Of a stretch of DNA of 64,000 bases, positions 46,505 through 58,689 are shown one piece after another; position 1 is the stretch's first letter; every line of letters starts with the position of its first letter. Both the position numbers and the translations under genes were made by a program. Location of the stretch: the NCBI RefSeq assembly GCF_021730395.1, contig NC_069377.1, forward strand, positions 47,012,501 to 47,076,500. Reading direction: 5' to 3'. The stretch is from Mercenaria mercenaria (lineage: Eukaryota; Mollusca; Bivalvia; Venerida; Veneridae). Under the pieces are notes generated by a model that saw nothing but the letters and a program-made list of their open reading frames with translations, had not been told where the DNA came from and searched no databases.

Positions 46505-49500
46505 TTGATGATTGATATCTGTTAAGTTTAATAGCTTTAGAATTTGAATCTTTCGGTATGTTTGATGAATTTTTGGGTCTCTTTAAAAATGAATTCATTT
46601 TCAGCATCAGTTAATTGTTCGTTTCCAAACAGTAGCTTATCTGAGCTCAAAGGATGAAAGATTCTAGTTGCTAGGAATAAATTACGCCTCTGTAATGTAA
46701 ATTGTTTACACTTGAAAAAATAATGTTCAGCATCTTCAACACCACTACCGCAGTCACATGTAGGGTTTTGTCTTAAGTGATTTTTAAACAAGTCTGCATT
46801 TAAATTGCTGCATTGGTTTCTGATTCGAGCATGGTAAACTGAAGAGATTCTTTCACCACTTAAAAAATATTTTGGTACATCCGGTGATTTAAAATGGTCC
46901 CTTAATGATGATTTGAAGTTTGAAAGTGTAGGTGAATCTCTAGTATTTTGGTCTAGTTCATTCCATAGTTTAATAGAAGAGGGTATCACTGATTTGGAGT
47001 AAATTTCTGTCCGTCTTTGAATTGATGAAAAGTTTGAATTGTTTCTCAGGTTATAAGGATTAGTTTCATTAACCATAGGCGGAAATAAGTCAGAAAGATA
47101 TATTGGTAATAGACCATGTTTTTCTTTGTATACTAATATAAGTTTTTGCATTTTACGTCTGTCTGAAAGAGACACCCAGCCAATTTCATTTAACAATCTA
47201 TTGATTGAAACAGAACGTGTAAGACCAGTTACTACCCTTGCAGCTTCATATTGCATTTTTTCTAAGGATTCTTTTTCAAAAATAGTGCAGCTATCCCAAA
47301 CCACGGATGCGTATTCTAAAATAGGTCTTAGATAGGAAATGTATATTTGATTAAGTGTAGCACGTTTTAATTTGAATTTTAACATTTGCATTGAACCTAG
47401 AACTTTCGATGCTGAAGACGTTATGTTAGATATATGTTCATGCCAAGAGCCATCATTACTTAATGTTACCCCTAGGTGCTTATGGTGCTGGACAGGAGAC
47501 AGATTATTGTTATTAAAGACTAATTTTGGGAGTGATCTGTCAGCCAAGGAAAACGTAACAACCTCTGTTTTTAGCGGATTAAAATTTACCAACCATTGTT
47601 TTGACCATTCATTAATTTTTTGAAGGTCTGAATTAAGCGTTTCTTCAATTGTGTTTGTATCGAAAGGTGATACTGCAAGGCTGCTGTCATCAGCAAAAAG
47701 TCGTGCAGTACTTACTAAAGAATCAGCTATGTCATTAAGATATATTAGAAATAAGAGAGGGCCAAGCACAGAGCCTTGAGGAACGCCGGCATTTATATAT
47801 TTTGTTTCAGAAAAAGAAGATCCTACAAATACTCTTTGCATTCTGTCACTAAGATAATTTTCAATCCATTTGTTAAGTTTGCCTGTAACACCATCTTGTC
47901 TAAATTTGTGTAAAAGACCAGAATGCCAAACACTGTCAAATGCTTTTGATATATCACAAAAGACAATACAAGTAATTTTCTTTTCATCAAATGCTTTACA
48001 AATTTGATGATATATATCAATTAGTTGATACACAGTTGAGTGACCAGGAAGAAAACCTGACTGATTTTTGTAAATGAGGTTATTTGAATGAAAATAATTG
48101 TATAAGTGTTTGAAGATTACTCTTTCCATGGTCTTACCAAGACAACTGATTAATGAAATTGGTCTGTAGTTGGATGGAATATCTTTGTCACCCTTTTTAA
48201 ACAACGGCATTACATTAGCTAGTTTAAGACTACTTGGATATGAGGTTTTCTTGCATTGACCTGTTGAAAATAATGCAAAGAGGCTTACATAATGTTTTAG
48301 CAGTTTCTTTCAGCATACGATGGCTTATTTCATCAGGTCCACTTGCCTTTTTAATTACTAAGTTGGAGAGAACATCAGAAATTTCTTGTTCTGTGATATT
48401 TATATTGTTAATAGAGGCATCAGTTTTTGAAACAAAATCTGGAAGTTCAGACTGAGAGTCATCTATTGTAGATATTGAAAAAAAATAATTGTTTAAGGTA
48501 TTGGATATTTCGTCATCAGAAACAGAATAAGAGGTATCTTCATTCTTAAGTGGTGGTATTTTGTCGCATTTGGTCGAATTTTCTTTAATAAGCAATTTTA
48601 CCAGTTTCCAATACTGTGAAGGATTTGTTTTATTTAAATCATGTAGTGAAAACTCAATGTTATTAAAAAATATTTCTTGGGCATGCTTTTTCATATTATT
48701 TACTTTATTTCTAACTCGTTTGAAGTTATTCCAATCTGAAATATTATTTGATTGCACAGCCTTTTGTTTAAGTCTATCGCGTTTTCTTGATGTTCTGCGT
48801 ATTTCGGAGTTGTACCATGGCTTATCACAGGGACGTACGGTTACAAAGAGGTTGGAATACATGATTTAGCCATGTCAAGAAATTTACTGACAAAAGATGA
48901 GAAAGCTTCATCAATTGAACCATTTAAAAGAAATGAACAGTCTGTTAATCTTATAGTATGGTTTAGTTTATAAAAATCTGCATTTTTATAGTTCCAAACA
49001 CGCCGCTTAAAAGGAGCACTAAATTTATAATTAATTTTTATATGAGCATATGTGGCATAGTGATCACTTATAAGTCGGTCTGTTTCAAAAATACCAGATT
49101 CATATGTGATAATGTTGTTTGAAATGGCAATTGGGTCAATTAATGAACTTGAATAGTCACTTACACGAGTTGGTTCTTCTATAATATTTCTCATATTATT
49201 CAGATTAAGAGTATCTTTAAATTTTCTATTAAGTGAATTAAGTTGGTCCTCATTTATATCTCCGACTAATATTATGTTATTTATTTTCTCTGAAGCCTTT
49301 TCAATACAAATATTTAGTTTGTCCCAGAAGTCTACAGTATAGTGTGGTGGTCTATAGACTGTACATATCAAAAAAGATTTACTTTTAATTTTAATTTCAA
49401 TCCATACAGATTCTGGGAGGAAATTCTCTAAGTCTAATAATCTTTGGGGTCTCAAATGAGATGAAGAATAAACAAGAAATCAACCTGAATGTGCTGTGTT

Positions 49501-50050
49501 ATCCTTCCTGAATAAATAATTAAAACCATCCAGAGACAATATACTATTATTTACTTCAGTAGTTAAGTGTGTTTCAGTGAAACATAGAATGTCATAATCC
49601 ATAAAATTTTCTTTGATGTAGTTAATTTTGTTTCTTATACTGCGGATATTTTGATGTAATATTGAAAGGCAATGATCCGTATCATTTACAGGGCCTGGAT
49701 TAAGCTCAATATCACCTGACAACAGTATTAATTTGATTAAAACCATGTAACAAAAACAACTAGGTAATAAGTCAATATGTGAATTGTGTACAGGTGATTG
49801 AACATTCATAAATTTGCTGTTTTGGTAAAAAATTTCATGAAGATTTATGGAGCTATACAGAACAATAGCTAAAATCAAATCACACTGAATTTGATTGACA
49901 ATCTCAGAAGTAAAGTTAATAACATATTTAACCAGCTTATTTTTCATCCACATGAAATAACTGGTCACAATAAGGACTGGATATGAAACAAAACAATAAG
50001 ATTTAGAAACTCTCTGTCTACCATTGTAATAAAGCCCTATTGTCACTCTC
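46505..50050 (-). mobile_element. APE-type LINE (CR1/Jockey superfamily) with a 2A-like motif; broken
   Basis: Read on the minus strand: a hydrophobic leader of about 110 residues, then 'LILLSGDIELNPGP' (2A-like, about 49680-49720). An APE endonuclease follows ('LHQNIRSIRNK', 'FTETHL', 'ILVGDINED', 'SSLIDPI', 'ISDHYAT'), then a linker, a reverse transcriptase ('YRPISLISCLGKTMERVI', 'DISKAFDSVWH', 'GVPQGSVLGPLLFLIYLND', 'LFADDSS') and a C-terminal Cys/His block ('CDCGSGVEDAEHYFFKC'). Catalytic residues of both enzymes are present. Three lesions are seen: an in-frame TGA at 49480-49482 and two single-base frame changes near 48850 and 48235. So few breaks suggest a young copy. A 2A motif would split the leader from the enzyme part by ribosome skipping. 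Clade (Crack/Daphne-like) is uncertain. Confidence 0.85.
46537..48210 (-). pseudogene. LINE reverse transcriptase segment
   Basis: The longest open stretch of the window (557 codons). It begins inside the reverse transcriptase just before 'NYRPISLI', and includes motif A 'CDISKAFD', motif B 'AGVPQGSVLGP', motif C 'FADD', the thumb, and a C-terminal block 'RIRNQCSNLNADLF' with the zinc-like 'CDC...HYFFKC'. The frame continues the upstream ORF pieces after a one-base shift, so its ATG is not a real start. Confidence 0.85.
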
Positions 50051-50802
50051 CATGAAGCTTTGTCATTACCTATTAGGTAAAAGTTTTAAGTCAATAATTA
50101 TGGAGAATGAACAACAGGCTTTTGTATTAAGTGGGATGGGTAATAATCCAGGGAACCGGCAGAAAAGGGAACTATTTGGCAGTTGGAGACAAACAATGAA
50201 CAAACTAAACAGTAAGAAAACAAAGCATAAAGAAATGCTAAGTATGAACATTTTCGAAGAAAAAATAAAAAATTGAAAGATCATTTCCTGGATAGTCTGA
50301 ATAGGAATTATAGCAATTAACTATATTTAAAAAATATGCTACTTCATAATAGAAATGATAGACTTAAGTTATGGCAAAAACATTATAAATTTTGCAATTG
50401 TAGTACAGTGAGAAAGAAAACAAAAAAAGAAAAACAACAACACACAAAATAAAAAAAAAGCACAATGCAGTAGACTGACTACCCGTTAGATGCAAATCAT
50501 AAATCTTGAAATCTGCAACAGATTACAAACACGGAAACGTAATTATGGTAAACACACTTTAAACTATATACTTATTTTAAGAAAATTAATATAATAAATG
50601 CATCATACCTGGTAATCACACTTCAGACTATATACTTGTTTATAGTAAATAATAAGTGCATCATATTAAATATCTACAGTGAAAAACTTAATTTCAATTG
50701 AATTTATTTGTAGTATAATTTTAAGCAGTTGCTTAGTGAACTATTTTCATAAGTTTTGTAATTTCATTACTAAAATAAGTAAGGCTAGAATTTTGAGACT
50801 CT
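50051..50802. other. Possible LINE 5' end and AT-rich spacer
   Basis: The LINE's 5' boundary cannot be fixed; it may extend into 50051-50290. Opposite-strand frames here (50040-50284) look like chance. The rest is AT-rich with no known feature. Confidence 0.35.
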
Positions 50803-51589
50803 ATTATTTCAGTGGTCAGACCCAGTATTAGTGTTTTATAAGTTATATAATATTTCAGTGGTCAGACCCAGTATTGGTGTTTTATCAGTTATATAATATT
50901 TCAGTGGTCAGACCCAGTATTGTTGTTTAGTAAGTTATATAATATTTCAGTGGTCAGACCCAGTATTGGTGTTTTATAAGTTATATAATATTTCATAATA
51001 TTTCAGTGGTCAGACCCAGTATTGGTGTTTTATAAGTTATATAATATTTCAGTGGTCAGACCCAGTATTGTTGTTTAGTAAGTTATATAATATTTCAGTG
51101 GTCAGACCCAGTATTGGTGTTTAGTAAGTTATATAATATTTCAGTGGTCAGACCCAGTATTTGTTTAGTAAGTTATATATAATATTTCAGTGGTCAGACC
51201 CAGTATTGGTGTTTTATAAGTTATATAATATTTCAGTGGTCAGACCCAGTATTGTTTTTTTATAAGTTATATAATATTTCAGTGGTCAGACCCAGTATTG
51301 GTGTTTTATAAGTTATATAATATTTCATTGTTCAGACCCAGTATTGTTGTTTTATAAGTTATATAATATTTCAGTTGTTGTTTAGTAAGTTATATTATAT
51401 TTCAGTGGTCAGACCCAGTATTGTTGTTTAGTAAGTTATATAATATTTCAGTGGTCAGACCCAGTATTGGTGTTTAGTAAGTTATATAATATTTCAGTGG
51501 TCAGACCCAGTATTGGTGTTTAGTAAGTTATATAATATTTCAGTGGTCAGACCCAGTATTGTTGTTTAGTAAGTTATATAATATTTCAG
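50803..51589 (+). repeat. 46-bp satellite, block 2 (homogeneous)
   Basis: About 17 near-identical units of exactly 46 bp; 'cccagtatt' recurs at 50821 and 50867. Two unit variants mix: '..gtttagtaagttatat..' and '..gttttataagttatat..'. It ends abruptly after 'tttcag' at the SINE. Confidence 0.95.
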
Positions 51590-51785
51590 CGCCCGCCCGC
51601 TTAGCTCAGTAGGTAAGAGCGTTGGTCTACGGACCGCTGGGTCGCGAGTTCGATCCTCGGGCGGGGCGTATGTTCTCCGTGACTTTTTGATAAACGACAT
51701 TGTGTCTGAAATCATTAGTCCTCCACCTTTGATAATTCATGTGGGTAAGTTGGCAGTTACTTGCGGAGAACAGGTTTGTACTGGG
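51590..51785 (+). mobile_element. tRNA-derived SINE, truncated at the 3' end
   Basis: The head 'gcccgcttagctcagtaggt', 'aagagcgttgg' and 'gcgagttcgatcctcgggcg' is an almost complete tRNA-like structure. The body runs 'gtatgttctccgtgactttt' through 'cttgcggagaacaggtttgt', then matching to the family stops. It is inserted directly at a satellite unit. A minus-strand relative is at 58205. Confidence 0.75.
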
Positions 51786-51875
51786 ACATGGGTATGTCCC
51801 CACAAAAATTTATGTCCCCGCAATGTTGGTCTGTAACGGACAAATGTCAACACAATTACGGAATTACAAGTTCTC

Positions 51876-51935
51876 CAGAGAGAGAGAGAGAGAGAGAGAG
51901 AGATTACAAGTTCTCCAGAGAGAGAGAGAGAGAGC
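51876..51935 (+). repeat. (AG)n microsatellite with a duplicated flank
   Basis: Two AG tracts, each preceded by 'attacaagttctccagagag', so the flank was copied together with the tract. Confidence 0.9.
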
Positions 51936-52081
51936 AGTTTAACTTTTGCGGCAAAAAGTTCCTGGAGGTGTTGTTAGTATACCCGCCTTTTGAAAGATAA
52001 AAAGTAGACATGTAAGGGCGTCAGAAGCAGTTTTATGATAGATGGGTAGCACAATGGTTACCTATGTTTTATTTGTCATAA

Positions 52082-52222
52082 TTATACAGTTGCAGGTGGA
52101 TGTTGCACACAACCTGGCACTCCAGTATAAAAAGCACCAGAAGTGCTTTTGTCAGCCTCAAAAGCTACAGATGTATGGAGTTTATCTGCTACTGTGGTGG
52201 ATCTTCTTTCCGACGAAGTGAT
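52082..52222 (-). CDS. Candidate orphan exon, function unknown
   Basis: A strong acceptor, 'ttgattcttttccag', is followed by 45 open codons, 'ITSSERRSTTVADKLHTSVA', then 'FEADKSTSGAFYTGVPGCVQ' and 'HPPATV', then TAA. A donor-like ACT|GTATAA occurs just before the stop, so it could be an internal phase 0/0 exon. Composition looks protein-like but I recognise no family. The plus-strand frame 52266-52448 nearby ('ALKSLESKDLPVERRKCFEW') is also open; either could be chance or part of an unknown element. Confidence 0.25.
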   Translation of the reverse strand: MTSSERRSTTVADKLHTSVAFEADKSTSGAFYTGVPGCVQHPPATV

Positions 52223-52759
52223 CTGGAAAAGAATCAAATGACGCAAAAAAAAAAACGGAAGTACTTTGGAAAAATACATCTATGAGTCGATGCAAACTAA
52301 GAAACAGCCAGACGCACTTAAAAGTCTTGAAAGTAAAGATCTACCTGTAGAACGAAGGAAGTGTTTCGAATGGTTTGAACTACAAACAATCTGCAAAACC
52401 ATCTGCAACAAATATCTGTCGAATTTCAGAGAAAGCTTAGAAGACTAGGAGGTTTCTTTGCAGAACTGCTTTTTCAAAGCTAAAGAATGTTTAACCGAGC
52501 GATCCGACTTTTCTCTTTCCGACAAATATCGTTCCGAGAGACTAGCAATATTCAGCTTTTAGAATATGTCCAAACTGTAGTGAATTTGGTCTTTTCAATT
52601 CTTATTATTGACATAGTAATGTTTTGACATTTTTGGCATAGGAAGTGACCCTTTACACACCTGTTTCAGGCTTTATGGTTGATCACTAAATGATGCTATA
52701 TGTGCACAACTATGTTATGAAACGCAACTTATTTTCTGATTTTTCTAAGTTTCGTGATG

Positions 52760-53740
52760 ATTTGAAATTTACATATTTTAGTTAAAATGAAGCTCAAGTA
52801 CAGCTTTGTATTTGCCTGTCGATTGTTGTGTGTTATAAAACGCAATATATTTGATGTTTCTTGGTAAAAGTTATATATTTTAGCTAACCAAATTAAAGCT
52901 TAATTGCAGCTTTTTAACTGCCCATGGTTACTGTTATAAAACGCAAATGATGTTTCTTGATAAAAGTTATATATTTTAATTAACCAAAATGAAGCTCAAT
53001 TGCAGCTTTTTATGTGTCTGTCGATTGGTGTCTGGTTATAAAAAAGCAACTTATTTGATGTTTCTTGATAAAAGTTACATATGTGCCAACTCAAGGGAAA
53101 GGGGATCTTAGAGTATTTTCTGGAATTTCAAAAAAAAATGTATTTGTTTAATAGATCGACATCTTGTGAATATATCCTGAAAATTTTATGAAGTTATCTC
53201 AAAGTTTAAAAAAAAAATACCAGTAATTTAGGTTAACAAGGATGAGCCAACTTTGGCCTTGCGTTATGAATGTTTCTATAGTGGGTTATTTAAACAATCA
53301 AAGTCATTATTAAGTTGTTCTGGTATCACTATGTTCCTCAATAATATCATATTCCCATATTGAATTTTTCTTCACCTGGAAATTGGTATTCATTCTAGGA
53401 GAATCATCACCATTTTTTAATTTCTGAAGGATTTCAAAAACTGGTTACCATGACAACAAAAAATATTTTTTACACTAAATTGTATCTTTATAATGCAGTT
53501 GAATTATACACCTACACGAATATGTACAGATACACTGCTTACAGTTATATGTTTGCAATATTAATTTTCTGCAATTTTATTTTCCTTATTGCCAATTAAA
53601 CCCAAGTAACGCTGATTTCCTTTAGGCTTGAGGCGGCTCGTATCTTAGTTAACCAAAATAAAGCACAGTTGCAGCTTTTTAAATGTCTGTCGTTTGTTGT
53701 CTGTTTTAGAAAGCATCTTTTTGGATGTTTCTTGATAAGA
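52760..53740 (+). repeat. Tandem repeat of about 96-109 bp, interrupted
   Basis: 'gatgtttcttgataaaagtt' recurs at about 52853, 52949 and 53058, with 'ataaaacgcaa' and 'gcagctttt(t)' between. A further unit at 53640-53735 is separated by about 555 bp of other DNA (53085-53635), perhaps an insertion. Confidence 0.7.
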
Positions 53741-53797
53741 ACCTGAAAGTGAAATGCAGATTATTTCCATTTCTCTCAGCGTAAATAACAATTCACA

Positions 53798-54030
53798 AGT
53801 GAAAAGTCATAAGTGACAAGTCATAAGTCAAAAGTCATAAGTCAAAAGTAAAAAGTTATAAATGAAAAGTCATTAGGCATAAGTCAAAAGTTATAAGTAA
53901 AACGTTATAAGTGAAAAGTCATTAGGCACCAGTCTTAAGTCAAAATTCATAAGTAAAATGTTATAAGTGAAAAGTCATAAGACACAAGTCATAAGGCAAA
54001 CGTCGTAAATTAAAAGTCATAAGCGCAAAG
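53798..54030 (+). repeat. Short tandem repeat of AAGTCATAAGTCAAA type
   Basis: About fifteen degenerate 7- and 14-bp units ('aagtcat', 'aagtcaaa', 'aagttata'). Confidence 0.9.
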
Positions 54031-54204
54031 TCAGAAAGGTAACAGAAGGTTGGTTTCCAAGAAAGGAAACATGTCTCCTCCAGTGACCTAGCAACGGAAT
54101 AGAATCTCCGAAGTTGGCAGAATTCCAATCTTTTAAAAAGCTGCATATATATAAGAAACAGGCAAAATACATTGTCCTGAGTCGCTCGCCCGCACCTAGT
54201 AATA

Positions 54205-55050
54205 GATCAAATTATTAATTCTAGAGTGTTCACAAGTAAAAAGCAATAATTTGACTTAGTGACCTACTTTTAGATGTCACGTGATCCAGTTTCTAATTTG
54301 GTCTAGATATTATTGAGTTAATTATTCTGACCAAGTTTGATGAAGATCATCGAACCACAATTACAACCGCTGGAGTGTTCATAAGCTTTTTTTCACAAAA
54401 ATGACTTAGTGATCTAGTTTTTGAGTTCACGTGACCAGGGTTCGAACTTGACCATCACCAAGATAAACATATTGACCAAGTCTGATGAAGACAAGACCAA
54501 AATTTACGACCTCGAAAGTGGTAACAAGGTTTTATATGTTTTGACCTCCTGCCCTAGTTTTTGACCCAAAAAAATTCATTTTCCATATTGACATAGATAT
54601 TCGTAAGATAATCATTGTGACCAAGTTTAATGAACATCGGACCAAAAATATGACATCTTGCGAAGAAACATGTTTTTGTCCATAATTTCACCTCTTGACC
54701 TAGTTTGTAATCAAACATAACCCAATTTCAAAGTTGACATAGATATAATCAAGATAAACATTGTGACCAAGCTTGATGAAGATACGACCAAAAATATTAC
54801 ATTTAGCGTGGTAACAAGGTTTTATCATTAATTGAACTTGTAAACTAGGTTTGACCCAACTTGACCCAGTTTCGAACTTGACCTAGATATCACCAAAATA
54901 TTTATTGTGATGAAGATCTGATCAAAAATGTTACTACTAGAGTGGTAACAAGCAAATGTTGACGCACACACGGACAGACGGATGCTCAAACGGACGACGG
55001 ACGAAAGGAGATCACAAACACTGACCTTGTCACTCTCTTACAGTTGAGCT
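54205..55050 (-). mobile_element. Helentron-like tandem element, inverted
   Basis: The minus-strand start is rich in 'cgtccgtcgtccgtttgagc' and 'gtctgtccgtgtgtgc'. The centre has 'aaactaggtc', 'cttcatcaaacttggtca' units. The plus-strand end 'acagttgagctt' is the hairpin start. Confidence 0.6.
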
Positions 55051-56050
55051 TAAAAGCTCGTCTGAACATGACCCCCTACGGTCGGTCATCATACGCGCGG
55101 AAAGTTGGGAGATGACTTCAGTGAGACTAGGTATTTGCGTTCACCCACGTGGCTGTAGGCTAAGATGCACATCATTTACCTCGGCAATAAAACTTTAGCT
55201 TGCAAGTGGCCTAAATCCGAGAGCCATCGGTGCTCTTAATTGTGCATTGGCAAAACTCGTTAAGTTGCGTAAGTTTTCATTCATTGTACAAGGATCGGCA
55301 TTAACACTTAAATAACCACCAAGAATTATAAAAACGACTATCATTGAGGGATTCTCCGTAAGCATTTTAGAAAACCAAACTTAATAAAACTACCATATAT
55401 GGACGTACAGTTTGACTTCAAACTCATATGTCATAATATTTGTGTATAGGTTGAAGCGTTGTATTTTCAGCTGTGATCTACTCATGGGTTTGGCTGTTAA
55501 ATAGTTTTGACTTCTCTGACTTTGTTTGATTTCATACCAAACAAAAATGCCTACTGATGTCCTTAAGGTAGCTATCGATAAGTTTGTTTTACCAACTTAC
55601 AAAAATGTTTATATCTTTAAAACTACTTGCAATAAGTGTATATGAGTATACATTTTCTGTAAGGTCTTGAAAAGCCCTTTTACATGGTGTTATTGAGAAT
55701 ATACCTAAATTATTGAACGAAAAATGTTGGTCAACGAGTTATTTTTGAACGGGCCTTGAAATTTCATCATACCCCTATAATGTAAATTCTTTTTGCTATT
55801 TGTAGCAATTAAATAGCTTGAGGGAATCTTGTTACATTTTTTGCATCTGCAATGTAACAAAATGTACAGGCTATTGAGTACAGAAATCTTGAAAAGTACT
55901 CTACTCTGTATAGTCTGCCTATATATCCAGAAAAGTGGCCTAGAAATTGCCTTTGATGGCATTTTTTGTTAATGCCCGACAGCCATGTTCATTGTTAACT
56001 TTATAAAAATTGGAAAAGTTTCAGGGGGGCTGTCGCCTTCTAAGTGTCAT

Positions 56051-58204
56051 AGTATGGTCACAGCACAAGGTCAAAGGTCAATGGGTGCATTTTTGTTATA
56101 AACGTCAGATTTTCGCCATTTTTGCTGCCTTTTAATAAAAACTTGTAATTTTTCGGTGATAATTATGAATTTGAGAAGTAAATAAATTACTTCGTGTAGA
56201 TTTATTGCATTTGAAACTGGCAAAATTCAAAACGACTAGAGTTATTTCTATAGAATGACTGAGCTTAATTTTTCGTATGCTCTGATATTTTGTTCATTTA
56301 TAAAAGCTATCTTTTTCATGTTTGATATTTAAAACTTCCATTTTCAGGCTAACACTTTTTAAAAAGGCTATTTGATTGCTTGTATGATTGTCTGTATGAA
56401 CAGTACAGGTAGAAAAGTTCTATGGCGCGTATTATAAAACTGGTATAGTTAAACTTCGTTTGCTCAAATTAGGATTATTCGCCTACTACTCTTGGCTCGA
56501 AATCATTGTCAGGTCAATATTACGTTAACTTCACGTTGGCTTGTACTACTGATATCTCGAATACATTTTGCTTGTCCCGTCGAGCACTAGCGAACATAGT
56601 TTGACTGTAATAACTATTGACAGATCTAAAGATTCTTTCGGAAGCATAGAACTGAAGGAAGTAAAATAGTAAACTCGGTTTGATTAAGTCTGTATGATAG
56701 TATGAAATGTGCAAATTCTCTGAAGCATTACCTAAAATGGACTATGCTGTCAATTAAAAATCTATTCCAGTGGTTTACGCATGTGCTGTAGTAATTTCAG
56801 GAATGCGTGGGCGTTTAGAAATACCATCTATGTACAAAAAGTAAGCGATAGCAAAGTTTGAATATAGATATTAGATAACCGCAAATGTTATGTTGTTTTT
56901 ATTTTCATTTCATGAGCATGAAAATGGTACTCAACATATTTTTGAGCTAAAAAATATTTCTTTGCACATTAACATTAGACTATAATAAAGACTGGTAACC
57001 GCACTTCAAGTGTTTTCAATATCTACAATTTTGTAACTACCAGTGTTTGTTTATGTTGGTTCTATTAATGTCACACTCAAAAAGGCTGAATGATTGTCAG
57101 TGAATTTGAAAGTATATCGAATATTATTAGTATTATCTTTATGACTGTGAATATAGGGGTAAGCATGTTTGTTTGCCTGTTACAACGCCTTTAGATTTCC
57201 GAGTATTTGGTTGGTGATAGAACCGGGCAATTTATCAATGTATCACAAAGGAATCTATGTTATAAAATGAAACAAATGTGAGTACAAGCTACAGACGTCT
57301 TAGCCTGACATATTCAATCGACAGTATTTGTTTATTATAAATTCATCGTTTTGAATTTCAAATCTCTTCTTCATGTTCAGACTTCTCATCATGAAGAAAG
57401 TTATTTTTACACATTGTATATCTCTAAGTTACTATCGAACCGCCATAATTCATCATTTTGATTAGCTGAACCATCATCTGTCAGTAAACATGAAGATATC
57501 GAAAGGTATATTTTCAATATTTCACTGAATCTACCTTAATTTTGCTATTATGACCAATCTAAAGCAACCTTTCTGATGTTTTTATATCTTTATTTTTACA
57601 TTTTAATTTGTAAAACAAATGAATGACTAATGTTTCAGTGTCAAGATACTAGCTTTCTTTTCACAATGTAATCAAAGACATCCTGTCTGAAACCAAGTGT
57701 CACAAATGTAAATTGTTATGATCTGATTCGTTTTCAACTGTTGTTTCGAACAGGAAGTGAGAGTGTGGAAGCAAAGCCAAAAATTATAAGATTCGAAAAA
57801 GAAATAGCGTGCTGAATTTTCAGAACAAAATAACGCAAATATCGCATTAAGAGCTTCGTCAATAGTTCTTGAAATGTTCTACTTTATTAAATTACAAATA
57901 CATAAAATATGATGATAAATGTCTGACCGTTAGTAAAAAAGGAAACAAATTACAGCAAATCAAAGATATGAAGTATAGAGTAACTAGTTGAATTCCCACA
58001 TACCTGTTCTGTTTTGTTTATTACCGTGCATGTTCTGTGTACACCTATATTGTGACCTATGTTTCAGTTATTCCCCAAAATGGTCCCATTTAACAATCAC
58101 CGCGTGGACAAATTAACATAAATATATATCATATAATGAATTATCACCAGTATTGAAGTGATTACTTTAGGAGCTGGAGAAGCATTCCATATATGTAAAT
58201 GTTA
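56051..58204. other. Centre of the inverted-arm element, nothing recognised
   Basis: AT-rich; short frames only. A frame at 56520-56714 (minus) is not supported by similarity or splice sites. Confidence 0.45.
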
Positions 58205-58450
58205 CTTTCAACAGTATCTCAGTCATGTAACGGCGGTCAATTAACCTAATCAGTGTTTCTGGAGTCTCTACAAGTATTAGCCTTTTCCCCGCAAGTAACT
58301 GCCAACTTCTCAATACGATTCAGAATTGGAGGACGAAATTACTCCTTACAATGTCTATTATCAAATTATCATGGAGAACATACACCTCTTTTGGGGATCA
58401 AACTTACGACCCCGCGATCCTTAGATCTGCCCTCTCCTTATTTAGCTAAA
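58205..58450 (-). mobile_element. tRNA-derived SINE, inverted
   Basis: Reverse of the family at 51590: 'cccgcaagtaactgccaact' mirrors 'agttggcagttacttgcgg', and 'caacagtatctcagtcatgt' is part of the 3' body absent from the other copy. The tRNA head near 58380-58450 is degraded. Confidence 0.65.
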
Positions 58451-58689
58451 ATACTTGGTTTTACTTTCATGACAGTAAAGTGATTTTAACTGTTTATGTG
58501 AGAATTTTTATATATTTATATGTAATTCATTTTCGTTGTAGTCTTCCTCAACAAAACCAACCATATTTTCCCTTTCGCACACATTTATCAAAAGGTGTAC
58601 AATATGTAAATAATCTTTTGATGGTCAGATCAAAGCTTAAATTCAAATTTTATTGCTACCTGACTCTTGTTTTTATCTTTGCCAAATTT

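Noticed and set aside
47126-48869. Plus-strand frames inside the LINE
   Set aside because: Antisense shadows of endonuclease and reverse transcriptase.
51600-51666. Functional tRNA gene
   Set aside because: Good A and B boxes, but a family-specific SINE body follows directly and another copy exists at 58205.
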